DNA from: Platerodrilus igneus
Lineage: Eukaryota > Arthropoda > Insecta > Coleoptera > Lycidae
Assembly (NCBI GenBank): GCA_036346225.1
Contig: JARFIW010001187.1
Coordinates: 372,001-436,000 of the forward strand
Reading direction: 5' to 3'
DNA: 64,000 nucleotides
Position numbers and translations under genes: made by a program. This document shows positions 46,332 through 56,585 of the stretch, in pieces. Under the pieces are notes generated by a model that did not search any database, was not told where the DNA came from, and saw only the letters and a program-made list of their open reading frames with translations. How positions within the stretch are numbered: the stretch's first letter is position 1; every line of letters begins with the position of its first letter.

Positions 46332-46336
<5 letters not shown>
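44713..46336 (+). pseudogene. APE-type LINE family A, copy B (5' UTR, endonuclease, start of RT)
   Basis: The 5' UTR (44713-45000) is the same as in copies at 24325 and 50668. It includes a short frame LVRNQTKTGPRKRAAALSVL ending IGVGMAV (44823-44928). The endonuclease remnant runs 45110-45690 (KLENLKIEINRLALDIVEIS, then a deletion of about 200 bp, RLVEFCNKNNLIITN, and GIKKTVEATRSRYRHDHNIV-like). The start of the RT ORF reads RHEFELALKSLKNGRATGTE at 46222-46281 (an RT motif 1/2-like leader, K-NGKATG). It is cut at 46336 by the TA array and SINE-2 palindrome; the LINE resumes at about 46700 without the RT core. Confidence 0.8.

Positions 46337-46380
<44 letters not shown>
46334..46380. repeat. 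(TA)n array left of the SINE-2 palindrome
   Basis: About 23 TA units directly touching the palindrome. A second TA array lies at 46652-46695. Confidence 0.95.
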
Positions 46381-46382
<2 letters not shown>

Positions 46383-46594
46383 ATGAAATAATAGCTTAGA
46401 CTTTTATAAAGCCAATGATCATTTCAAATCGAGCTAGTAATTGAAAGATGGAAATATAAGGTCTTGGACAGGACTTGAACCTGTATCCTGGTTCAAGTCC
46501 TGTCCAAGACCTTATATTTTCCATCTTTCAATTACTAGCTCGATTTGAAATGATCATTTGGCTTTGCATAAAAGTCTAAGTTATTATTTCATCT
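46381..46594. repeat. Head-to-head palindrome of two SINE-2 copies
   Basis: Both arms carry the SINE-2 body. The left arm is the reverse complement, starting AGATGAAATAATAGCTTAGA; the right arm ends TTATTATTTCATCT. The centre is GGACTTGAACC-TGTATCCT-GGTTCAAGTCC, that is, two B-boxes facing each other across 8 bases. Arms of about 103 bp are nearly identical, with a few indels and substitutions. The tRNA 5' half (A-box) is absent from both arms. The body (CTTTCAATTACTAGCTCGAT, CTTTGCATAAAAGTCTAAG) matches 21440-21520. Confidence 0.9.
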
Positions 46595-46649
46595 TATTCA
46601 CTATAATACGATAGTATTTATCAACTTACCTTGTGTAAATGACTACCTA

Positions 46650-46651
<2 letters not shown>

Positions 46652-46696
<45 letters not shown>
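46652..46696. repeat. (TA)n array right of the SINE-2 palindrome
   Basis: About 20 TA units, ending in TATGTATATATAGCC where LINE sequence resumes. Confidence 0.9.
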
Positions 46697-47220
46697 GCCT
46701 GGTTAGTACGAGAAGCAGACAAGAAAAATGTAGAAGCCTTTGAAATCTGGTGCTACAGACGTAGGATGAAGATGCCTATGGGCAGACAAAGTTAAGAACA
46801 AAGAGGTACTAAAAATGGTAGGGGAAGAAAGAAATATGTGGAAAACGGTAAAAAATACGAGAGATAGGATGATAGGCCACATACTACAGCATGAGGGAAT
46901 AGTGCGAAATATATTAGAAGCAGAGATAGAAAAAAGAGAAGTAAATGTAGACCTAGGTTAGACTACTGCACACAGATAGTGAAAGATGTAGGCTGTAGGA
47001 ATTTCAAGGAAATGTGTAGGCTAGTTCAGAGTAGAAATCAATGGAGATACGCATCCAACCAGTCACAAGATAAATTAATGACGAAAAAAGTAACTGTACC
47101 TAAACATAATGATTATTACAAGCAACTACAAATATTGGTTGGAATAATGTTAATTGAGTGAAAGGAATTACTGGAAAACTATTAATTCGGCAAATGTCTA
47201 AGTGTTGGGGGATCTTGGTA
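46697..47220 (+). pseudogene. LINE family A copy B, 3' end (tail unit 1)
   Basis: Encodes the RT C-terminus: AWLVREADKKNVEAFEIWCY (46698-46757), then after shifts VKDVGCRNFKEMCRLVQSRN (46979-47038) and QWRYASNQSQD. The following tail TTAATTCGGCAAATGTCTAA, GTGTTGGGGGATC ends near 47221. The RT catalytic core is missing between 46336 and here. Confidence 0.75.
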
Positions 47221-47221
47221 G

Positions 47222-47563
47222 CCCCCTTCACTGAATCTTGGTGAAATAGAGCATAAAATTAGAAAAAAATAGAAGGGGAACTGAGCTGTATACAGGCTGT
47301 GTGAGAATTTCAGGGAACTGTGTAGGCTAGCTCAAAATATAAATAAGAGCAGGTACGTGTCCAACCAGTTTTGAGACAGAAAACCTAATGACGAAAAAAT
47401 AAGCGCAAATAAATCTGATGATTATTATAAACAACTACACTACATGTGTTGGTTGTGAAATATCTGCAACTAATGTTGACTGTGCGAAAAAATATATTGG
47501 AAAAAATATTAAATCGGTAAATGTTCAAGTGCTGGGGAAACTTGGCAGCCACAGGCTGCTTAC
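47222..47563 (+). repeat. LINE family A tail unit 2 (starts at the SINE-free junction)
   Basis: Starts CCCCCTTCACTGAATCTTGG, followed by AATAGAAGGGGAACTGAGCT, a decayed CRLREFQGTVxASSKYK frame, AACCTAATGACGAAAAAATA and the same tail (AAATGTTCAAGTGCTGGGG, GGCAGCCACAGGCTGC). It repeats unit 1 at about 307-bp distance. Confidence 0.75.
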
Positions 47564-47577
47564 CCCCCTTCACAACC

Positions 47578-47793
47578 GTTCATTTACATTTCTAATGCTC
47601 CACCCGAAGGTACTACATTGGCCAGGAGGCGAGTTTTTTTTTATTGCCTGGAAATTTAGAATTTTGCCGAACCCTTGCCGTTTCAGGCAAGGTAGGGATC
47701 TTTAACGTGCATGACAACACACACACACACACACACACACACTGGACCTCCATTTAACCTCTCATCCGAACAAGGGCGTAATTTTTGTGAAAA
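47578..47793 (-). repeat. tRNA-derived SINE-1, 5'-truncated copy with 14-bp target duplication
   Basis: Flanked by CCCCCTTCACAACC at 47564-47577 and 47794-47807. Body and tail as in the full copy at 23737 (GGTAGGGATCTTTAACGTGC, CCTCTCATCCGAACAAGG). It lacks the tRNA head and contains a (CA)n expansion at about 47722-47743. Confidence 0.85.
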
Positions 47794-47807
47794 CCCCCTT
47801 CACAACC

Positions 47808-48345
47808 ACTGAATGTCAGAGAAATAAGGTATATAATTGTAAAACAATAGAAGGGGACCGAACTGCATCTAACAAGAAAGAACAGCGCCTATGATGAAAT
47901 ACAACAAACATAGAAACAAGAAAAAAATTGTTGAAAGCATATGTGTGGAGCACAGCACAGTATGCCTATGAAATACGGACAGTAGGAAAAGCAGACAGAA
48001 AAACGGTAGCAGCCTTTTGGAATGCTGTGGTTCAGATGTATAAGGATGATAGCATGGACGAACAAAGTTAATAACAAATAGATTATAGAAATAGTAGGGG
48101 AACAAGGATATCTGTGGGAAAAAATAGGAGAAATAGAATGGCAGAATACGTTCTAAGGCATTTTTGGAGAATAGTATGGTATATATTAGAAACAGAGATA
48201 GGAAAATGGGGGTAGATGTAACTTAGATCAGATAGTGATAGATGCAGACTGTGCAAATTTCAAGGAAATGTGTAGGTTAGTTCAGAATAGGAAACAATGA
48301 TGGTACGTGTCTAACCAGTTCCAGGACTGAAGACCTAATGATGAT
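47808..48345 (+). repeat. LINE family A tail unit 3, with more of the RT C-terminus
   Basis: Starts ACTGAATGTCAG and AATAGAAGGGGACCGAACTG. It then switches to an upstream part of the ORF: ETRKKLLKAYVWSTAQYAYE at about 47913-47970, ADRKTVAAFWN, the decayed C-terminus and NVxVSSEPETMMVRV. It ends in CTAATGATGATGA near 48345. Confidence 0.7.
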
Positions 48346-48641
48346 GAACACAATTTCATCGAAAAATTCAATTTGTTCCATTTGTACAATACAGCTTATT
48401 AGTGACACCAAAGAAAACAATGAAAAGAACATAGGCTGTGACTACTGTAGCAGATGATACCACATTGGTATACCATATGAAAAGCTTCCAAGAAAAAGTA
48501 CAAATGCGATTATTGCACATAATATACCTATTGCTCTAAATGATGCTTTTAGAAATATTTTTGGTTTATTATGTTTTTTATTACTTATTTCTATAAGAAT
48601 AAAGTTATACATGTAAATATAAGTATATATTTAAGTAGTAG

Positions 48642-48953
48642 GATATAGTATTCTTTAGTTGGCCGACAACTAGCACATGTATATACCCGTCTACATAGCC
48701 GGTGGTCAGGAACTGGTACGCCGACAATAGTCATCACTGGCCGACAACAGATAAAATCCTTACTTTTGTTTTCTTCATAAAATTTGACAAGTGTATGATT
48801 AAAATCGTTAAAATTAATTTGTTAAAAAGTATGAGGTACCTTTCTAAGAAAGAATTTGTTAGAATATTATTGTATACATACAAAAGCATTAGTTGTAAAA
48901 ATTATAAGGTATAATACCTTACGTTAACTGGCCGAGAACCAGTGCATTTACCC
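48642..48953 (+). repeat. Direct repeat with TGGCCGAxAACxAGTGCA
   Basis: GGATATAGTATTCTTTAGTT-GGCCGACAACTAGCACATGT at 48642-48682 and GGTATAATACCTTACGTTAA-CTGGCCGAGAACCAGTGCAT at 48908-48948. A further partial match CACTGGCCGACAACAG lies at 48736-48751. Confidence 0.5.
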
Positions 48954-49014
48954 TAAATTACCGCTTTATGATATTTAAATATAGAAAAAATTTTCAAAAC
49001 AATTCTTCAGCATC

Positions 49015-49081
49015 TTATTTCTGGGAATTGAACTCACACCCCGAATGAGAGTAATACTTGCATTACTGCACTACCCAAAAC
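49015..49081 (-). repeat. tRNA-like fragment (SINE head or tRNA relic)
   Basis: On the minus strand an A-box-like TAGTGCAGTAATG and, 40 bases on, a B-box GTTCAATTC at tRNA spacing. The T stem (GTGAG/CCCAG) does not pair, so it is not a working tRNA. It does not match SINE-1 or SINE-2. Confidence 0.45.
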
Positions 49082-50605
49082 AAATATTACCAATGATTGA
49101 TGTTAGCATATGTTTATTAACGGAACACATAAACCCTTTTTCACTATTAGTACGTTACAAACGAAAGGCCATCAAGTATTTCTTTTAAATTGCAGTAAAC
49201 GATAATTGAATTAAAATGTTTCTTTGGATTATGTACAAATAAAAATTACAGCGAATCAAACACATAGGAAACTGTCAGGTAACTACAAATTAAACATGAA
49301 TGTTTATATTATTGCTGTTTCAATTTTGTAGTAATTGAGTAATAATCCCACTAATTGTTGGAAATCCAACAAATAAAACCTAAGTGAATTTTCTTTCGTA
49401 CCTAATACTTTCTATACAGCAAATGATTTCAATTACCTACAGTTTTTGTATAGGCAGGACTAATTTATAAATTAACAAAACAAAAGTGTTTCAGCAGAAA
49501 AGTAGGCTATTGATTTAATTTCATTATTTTCTTTTAAAAATTAACTAATTTCATGGCAATTACGTACTACAGGAAGCATTAATTCATAGAAAGTTCACAC
49601 GAAAATATCACTATATATTTGAATCCCAGAGGATTGCCCTACTATTATCTTTAAATTTTTCCTTTAAAAATGTCCCCTAGAGGTGGTATTTTCTATTTAA
49701 AAAAATTGATATAAATTTGAAACAACAACATAAATAGTACTTATACATAATTAAAAGACTATCTAAAGTGAAGTGTGGTAACCTAAACATTGACCTTTTT
49801 TGGCACGCCCAATTAACGCTTTTTTAATGTTATCATAACATAAACATTATACAATCAACAAAAATTACAGCTTCTTTACACGTTCGTAGTTTGATAAAAT
49901 ATTGAACTCTATAGCTATACAAATTGCACAAAAACCTGCTTAAAAATATAAAAACGTACCTCTTTAACAAAAAAACAGAAGTTCCATGATATCGCTTATT
50001 TATGTTAAAACAAAATTACACAGAAAAATACGAACACCGAACGACTTTATAAACATGACTACTTTACTTTTCATGTTTCACTGTAAAAAAATATTGAATT
50101 GTCATGTTATTAGCCTACAATTTAATATCACCCAGTTACTTTAGCCGAGCACGTATTTCTACTATAATTTACGGACAGAAACAAGTTTTCAGTTCTCGAG
50201 AGGAGCAACAACCCCACCAAAGATATACATAGCTGAAAACGGGCGATCGTAGAGCAAAAGCTAACAACCACGCCAAAAACGATCCAGTCACAGTGAACAC
50301 AAAACATGATAGATGCTAAAATGCCGTTACCGGTATTGATGTGCAATTAACTAGAATACACTGGTTTTAACTCAATTTAAAAACCATTTTATAATTTTTA
50401 AAATAATAATAGAATAATGCATTAAGCAATTTTATTAATTATAATTTCCATAACAGCATATACAAGGTATATACAAGAACATATTACGAAAGGAGAATAG
50501 AAATTTTTCGCGAAATAAATATGCACTCTTAATCTCTACCTCATCTGAACTTTATAAAATACAGAGTCGTAAAATTATGACCAAAAATTAAAAATATATT
50601 AATAT

Positions 50606-50609
<4 letters not shown>

Positions 50610-50657
<48 letters not shown>
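50610..50657. repeat. (TA)n array at the 5' end of LINE copy C
   Basis: About 24 TA units ending in TATGTATCC, directly before the LINE 5' end. Confidence 0.95.
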
Positions 50658-50661
<4 letters not shown>

Positions 50662-50667
50662 CCGTTT

Positions 50668-52520
50668 CAAAGGGACCTGCACCTTGCCGAAGTTCAAGAT
50701 TACTAGAATGGGTGGAGAGGCTTGCGTGTTCCACAGAGCTAAAGAGCCGAACCAAAGGTTTTACCAAATTGGTAGGATCTTTGGTGATGAACCAGACTAA
50801 GACAGGTCCCCGAAAGAGGGCAGTAGGTCCTTCGGTACTTGGGGTGGCGGAGACCATAGGGGTCGGTATGGCATTCTATGGAACACTACTGCAATGTGGA
50901 AGGCAACGAAAAACCACCAGATTACCTCCCAAGTACACAGCGTACTTACTTAAATTGTAATATTAAAATAGTCCCCAATTCGGATCTCCGGAAGGGGACT
51001 ACTTCGGAGATGTGATCAAAAAGTTGCGAGTCGGAGCGTGGAATGGTAGAAGTACTTCAGGGTAATTCATACAGGAGCAGAGGAAGGAAATTCGGGTGTG
51101 AGAATAGTTATGCGAAAAAATATGGGACACTGCGTAGAAATTTACTGACAAACGAACGAAAGACTACTCATGGTTAGATAATTGTCTAAACCGGTATATA
51201 CAGTAATAATACAAAAATACATGCCCACCTCCAGCTACAGTGACGAAGAGGTAGAAGTGATCTACAAATATATCGATTACATTTTTGTTATACAACGGTT
51301 TAGGAATCAAGTAAAAGACTGTAGATGCTACCCAGAAGCAGATATAGACATTGACCACACCATCGTAATTATGAAGGCCATTCTTAAATTTAAAATTTGG
51401 AAAAAAAACACAGACTTTGAGAAACTAATAGATAAAGATATCCACGAAAGAATTTAAAAAAAAAGTCAAATAAATCGCTGAAAATTATCGGGAAAATTTC
51501 TGATACTAAGAAAGTAGAAACAGAATAGAATAACATTAAATCCAGTTTAGACATGGCGGCCAGAGATATTCTGGGGTATACACAAGAAGAAAATTATAAA
51601 CCATGGATAACAAAGGATATCCTGAATTTAATAGAAGAAAGACGAAAATACAAAATAGATCAGATGAAACAGGAAAACAGAGATACAAACCCATAAAATG
51701 GGAAATTATTCGCAAATGCAGGAAAGCTAAAGAACAATGGATTGATGAAAAGTGCAAAGAGGTACAAACAAAGTTGGAAATAGGAAAGAATTAGAATGAA
51801 TTTTAGGTATATAAAACCACATTGCAAAAATATAAGGCGCGCAGGAGGAAACGTCATTATAGAAAATATAGAGAAAGTGGTTGAATGGCAAGAATATATA
51901 AGGAATTTATATGCAGGAGAGGAACTATTAGCATTAGAACTGGAATCAAACGGGTATAGGTACAAGCAGAAACTCTAAAAGCCGCTTGACAAGCAGTAAC
52001 AGAACGTCTCTTATAACTTGTAAGCTATATGTATGAGACAGGCGATATATCCCCAGATTTCAAACATATCATCATAGTAACAATACCAAAAAAGAGAGGC
52101 GCAGATACATGTGAAAATTTTCGTAGAATAAGTTTGACAGCGCACGTGACAAAAATATTAACTAGAACTTTACAAAGATGAATGAAAAAACGAGGCTGAA
52201 GAAATACTAGGAGAAGATCAATTTAGTTTTAGGCAAAACAGGGGAACTCGGGAGGCTATTTTAGCTCAGAGGGTGATAATTGAGAAAACAATAGAAAACG
52301 TGGAAAGCGTTAAATGAGGTTCGTAGATCTGGAAAAAGCATTCGACAATGTAAAATGGAAAAAATGTTCGAAATACTCAAAAAGATGGAATGAGGATAGA
52401 CGGATAGTATATAGCTTATACAAAAAGCACACAGCGGTAACAGAATTAGAGCAGGAGTGTAGAGAAGTAAATATTGGGAAAGGGTTGAGACTAAAGTACT
52501 ATTATGCAAAGGAGGGGAAA
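50668..52520 (+). pseudogene. APE-type LINE family A, copy C (5' UTR, endonuclease, RT without core)
   Basis: The 5' UTR runs 50668-50960 with the conserved short frame (50712-50960: LACSTELKSRTKGFTKLVG, NQTKTGPRKRAVGPSVL, ETIGVGMAF, CGRQRKTTRLPPKYTA). The endonuclease is internally deleted: the frame joins VIYKYIDYIFVIQRFRNQVK at 51262-51321. A linker follows (AARDILGYTQEENYKPWITK, REIIRKCRKAKEQWIDEKCK). RT motifs: YMYETGDISPDFKHIIIVTI at about 52026-52090, ENFRRISLTAHVTKILTRTL, FVDLEKAFDNVKWKK (52320-52364). After ECREVNIGKGLR (about 52490) the QGC to FADD catalytic region is deleted and the frame jumps downstream. Confidence 0.8.
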
Positions 52521-53270
52521 ATAAATCAAAAACTAGAATACAAATAGATAACGAGAACTTGTATGAGTTTAAGGATTTCTGCTACCTAAGAAGCCAAATA
52601 ATGCAAGATGGGAAAAGCGCAAAAAATATAATACAAAGATTAGTACAAGATCGGTCTACATTTAACAAGAAAAAGCAACTTCTGTGTTCAAAGACAATAA
52701 ACACAGAAACGAGAAAAAGATTGCTTAAGACATATGTGTGGAGCACAGCTGTAAAGCCTGGACAGTAAAAAAAGCGGACAGGAAAAAGGCAAAAGCCTTT
52801 GAAGTGTGGTGTTACAGACGTATAATGAAAATATCATGGACAGACAAAGTTGAGAACAAAGAGGTACTAGCAATGGTAAGGGAAGCAAGATATATGTGGA
52901 AAACGGTAAAAAAATAGGAGAGACGGGGTGATAGGCCACATACTAAGGAATATTAGAATTCGAGGTAGACTTAAGTTAGACTATTGCATACAGATAGCGA
53001 AAGATGTAGGCTGTGGTAATTTCAGGAAAATGTGTAGGCTATCTCAGAATAGAAATCAATGGAGCTACGCATCCAACCAGTCCGAAGATGAGAAAACTAA
53101 TGACGAAAAAAGGTAACTGTACTTAGACATTATGATTATTATAGGCAACTACAGGTATTGGTTGTGCAATATCCTCAAATAATGTTAATTGTGCCAATGG
53201 ATTTACTGAAAAACTATTAATTCGGCAAACGTCTAAGTGTTGGGGGACTTGGCTGCCACAGGCTGCTATA
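52521..53270 (+). pseudogene. LINE family A copy C, RT C-terminus and tail unit
   Basis: YEFKDFCYLRSQIMQDGKSA (52562-52621), STFNKKKQLLCSKTINTETR, KRLLKTYVWSTA, a shift, FEVWCYRRIMKISWTDKVEN (52799-52858), GVIGHILRN, RLKLDYCIQIAKDVGCGNFR (52967-53026) and QNRNQWSYASNQSED, then the tail TTAATTCGGCAAACGTCTAA and GGCTGCCACAGGCTGC. Only a few shifts; the C-terminal third is the best preserved part of this family. Confidence 0.8.
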
Positions 53271-53285
53271 CCGCCTTCATATACC

Positions 53286-53546
53286 TTACATGTGATTTTC
53301 CAATGCTCCACCCGACGGTACTACATTGGCCAGGAAGCGAGTTTTTACCTGGAAAATTTAGAATTTTGCCGAACCCTTGCTGTTTCAAGCAAGGTAGGGA
53401 TCTTTAACGTGCGTGACAACACTCATACACAGGAACTCCATTTTACCATCCGAACGAGGGTGTATTTTTGTGAAAAATGCTCGCCTAACATTTTTCAGGC
53501 GGACCGTGTCAGGATTCGAACTCGGGACCTTGGGCGTAGTAACCTT
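53286..53546 (-). repeat. tRNA-derived SINE-1 with TTCATATACC target duplication
   Basis: Target duplication TTCATATACC at 53276-53285 and 53547-53556. The minus strand keeps the B-box (GAGTTCGAATCCTG) but is cut inside the head. The rest matches the copies at 23737 and 47578. Confidence 0.85.
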
Positions 53547-53556
53547 TTCATATACC

Positions 53557-53850
53557 ACTGAATTTCGGCTTAATAGGGCATAGAATTAGAAAACAATAGA
53601 AGGGGAACCGAGCTGTATGTAGGCTATTGTGGGAATGTCAAGGAACTGTGTAAGCTAGCTCAGAATATAAATAAGTGGAGGTACGCGTCCAACCAATTTC
53701 AAGACGGAAAACCTAATGACGAAAAAATAAGTACACTTAAATCTGATGATTATTATAAACAACTACATGTGCGAAAGGATTTATTGGAAAGACTAATAAT
53801 TCGGCAAATGTTCAAGTGCTGGGGGAACTTGGCAGTCACAGGCTGCTTAG
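53557..53850 (+). repeat. LINE family A tail unit after SINE-1 (copy C)
   Basis: ACTGAATTTCGG, AATAGAAGGGGAACCGAGCT, GGAGGTACGCGTCCAACC, AACCTAATGACGAAAAAATA, and the end AATGTTCAAGTGCTGGGGG, GGCAGTCACAGGCTGC. Same arrangement as 47222-47563. Confidence 0.75.
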
Positions 53851-54117
53851 TAGTAAACATACTGTAATTTAACCAAGTTTCGAGATTGTAATGAATAAAG
53901 ATGCGATATTTCAAACGTAACTTATAAAGAAAAATGGAATTTATTAATTACAATGAAGAGGCAAAACTCCTTAATATGAAGAGAAGATTTAACCAAAATT
54001 CTACTTTGGTAATTGCTCGTTATTGATGTTTTGTAAAATATTCGATTTACTTTTATTTAATAGTATTATTATTTGGTTTTCTTAACGTTAATTATATTTA
54101 CAGTTATCTTACGACTC

Positions 54118-54176
54118 CTATCACTTAATCTACTCTTAAACTACCCTTTTATCATAGCAATATATATATATATAAT
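54118..54176 (+). repeat. TA array with recurring flank (copy 4)
   Basis: CTTAATCTACTCTTAAACTA-CCCTTTTATCATAGCAA followed by a short TA run, as at 20274 and (inverted) 16523 and 18285. Confidence 0.6.
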
Positions 54177-54419
54177 AAAAGACAAGGTATTTGCAGTCTG
54201 CAATAAGAAACTGTGTAGAACAATATATAAAATAACAAACTCTTATGAAAATAATGAGAGCTTGTTGACGAATACAAATCGGGCTAGTAGTTATATAGCC
54301 ATTAACAAAACATTAGCTTTATTACTTCACAGGGGAGGAAACATCCACTGACCGACGGTTTCGGCTGTGTTAAGCCTCATCAGAGCAGATTAGTTTCCAA
54401 CCCTATAAAGTAATCGAAG

Positions 54420-56075
54420 CTATTATACTGATATAATTTCAAAACAATTGATATTTGTGACTTTGATATCCTATATTTATTACTTACGCTTTTAAAGTTT
54501 TCTTTGCGTTTCTTTGTGTTTTATACCTTGTTTACTTGCGTATTTGCCATGTAAATTTAAACCACCAAAAAAATAAAACTTGATTTTAGAATATTTACTC
54601 TATGGGAGTTTGATAAAAATTATTAAGTCCGCTACGCCACTGACTTCCAAGGTTTGCGTATATGTCAAATGACGTACAGGATCTTCTTAAATAAATTCTA
54701 CTCTACTAAAAATTTCACGTTTGAAAATCTTGCCTATAAATTCACTATTTTTTACTAATTTATGAATGACAAATATGAGGATTTTGGTTGAAATATTTAC
54801 GTGCATGTAATTCAAAATACTAAGTAGTAGATGGTCATTCAACAATGTCTACTTCAAAAATTGTAAATATATTTCCAAATCTAACAGTAGCAGAAAGATT
54901 TATAGATCAATTCACTGGTTACCAAAATGTAATTCCATACATTAACAACACATTTATATTAGACACCTTTTTCTTTAACGGCACTAAATTTAATGAGGTT
55001 CTTTATTTTAAATTTTTATATTAAACGTGAGATAAGCATTCATTCTCGTTAAAAATAACAAACTTACGAAATTTTAAAGCAAAGCATATTTCTTTCAAAG
55101 AAGACCAACTTAAAAATCCGTGTGTAAATAATTATTCTAGAAAAATAATTTGTAAAACAAATTTTAATGCATTTATAAAAATCGTCAAATGAGTCTAAAA
55201 GGTAAATTTAATCTTTGGAAGTACCGCAATAAATGTTATTTATTCAAAACGTGATTTACTGCATTTATTCCAGAGTTTTAGAATTCCTTTACGTTAACAA
55301 AATTAACGAAGACGACATTCTTCCGAGAAGTGCTTTCAAAGTTAATAAATTGGCAAATTAATTATCTTGTATGAATTTACGGTCCAATTTGTAGAATATA
55401 ATATTATCGAAGGACTATAAAATAGATAAAACAACGCATTTTGATAGTTCTAATTACTACAGAAGTTTATTAGAGAGCGACATCCACAAATTGTTTAATG
55501 CATTAAGAAATGATGCGAGAATTTTTTCAAGTGCCATAAACTTTATACTGACAGCTCATTATAAATAACAGAATGTGAAATTGTGAGTAATTATTGCATC
55601 ATGCGGATGTGTCAAACTTCTAGAACTTCGAGGAACTATGACGTATTCATATTATTTATAATATAAAGAGGACTTTAATGAGAGAATCTTTCAAGATCGG
55701 TAGTTCATTCTGTCAGCATTCCACGTGTAACATAGAAATTTGAACATAAGTTATGAGACATAATAATTATATTGAGTACAACAACGATTTAGTGCTACAA
55801 AATAAATAATATTTGTGCACGGCCAGACGCTAATTTTAATCTATTAAAAATAAATGTACTATCAACGGATAGAAAATTAATTAATAAAATGACGCTCTAA
55901 AAATTTGGAACCAACAATCTTTCAATGCAGTTAATTCCAATGAAAACGATGTCTTTATAAGCGAGGACAGGTAGTCATAAAAAAGAATTTAACGATTCAA
56001 AGTACAAGTAGGACTTTGTTTTGTAACCTAAAAGGATATTTAAGCATTATCAAGTAGATTAAGCTAGAATAAGTT
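54420..56075. other. AT-rich sequence without recognised genes
   Basis: No supported feature. The stretch just before it (54340-54420) has ACCGACGGTTTCGG and AAGCCTCATCAG, which look like part of a dispersed repeat that I cannot name. Confidence 0.4.
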
Positions 56076-56084
56076 TTTATTTCG

Positions 56085-56560
56085 CGTACTTGTTAATAGA
56101 TAGTTTATTCCGGCAATTCTGAGGTCAGAGCTCGAAGAATTTTGACCCTGACAAAATTTTCTGCCCAGGATCGCTGATCAACTACACTGACAGTCGGGGT
56201 AATGCAAGAATATGTAAATTATCAAGAAAATTTTAATAAGAATTTTGTGACTTACACATAAATATTTTGGTGTTTTTTAGTTATTAACAAGGATTAGCTG
56301 AAGATTTTTATAATACGTAAGTAATGATAAGATAATTTATTTTTCTTTCTAAACTTAAGTTCTAAATTCCATCTATAAGCGTTATTTATGTCTGTATGTG
56401 TAGGTAGATTATTTAAATAATGTGTGCAACAGAAAAGTGTTTTTGAATGTATAGAGGATTGTTCATAAATGCTTCTTGAGATTTCAATGTTTCATTTCAT
56501 TTTCGCAAAATCCACAGCATCTTTGTCGTTGAGCTCAACAAAGTGCAACAAAAAGTTAGT
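56085..56560 (+). repeat. Dispersed repeat, copy 1 (second copy at 62690)
   Basis: TTCTGAGGTCAGAGCTCGAA, TATGTAAATTATCAAGAAAA and GTGTTTTTGAATGTATAGAG are shared in order with 62702-63100 (TTTTGAGGTCAAAGTTCGAA, GGTAAATTATCTACAACA, TTGTTTTTGAATGTATAGAT). Diverged, perhaps 70%, with indels. Non-coding in both. Confidence 0.6.
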
Positions 56561-56585
56561 CAAGAGCGAGTCGAGCTCGCACTAT

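Larger units (their letters stand above)
48346..50605. other. AT-rich sequence without recognised genes
   Basis: Contains the TGGCCGA-containing direct repeat (48642-48953) and a tRNA-like fragment (49015-49081), listed separately. A 72-codon minus-strand frame at 50128-50346 (GC-richer, unrecognised) is the only other coding-like patch. Confidence 0.4.
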
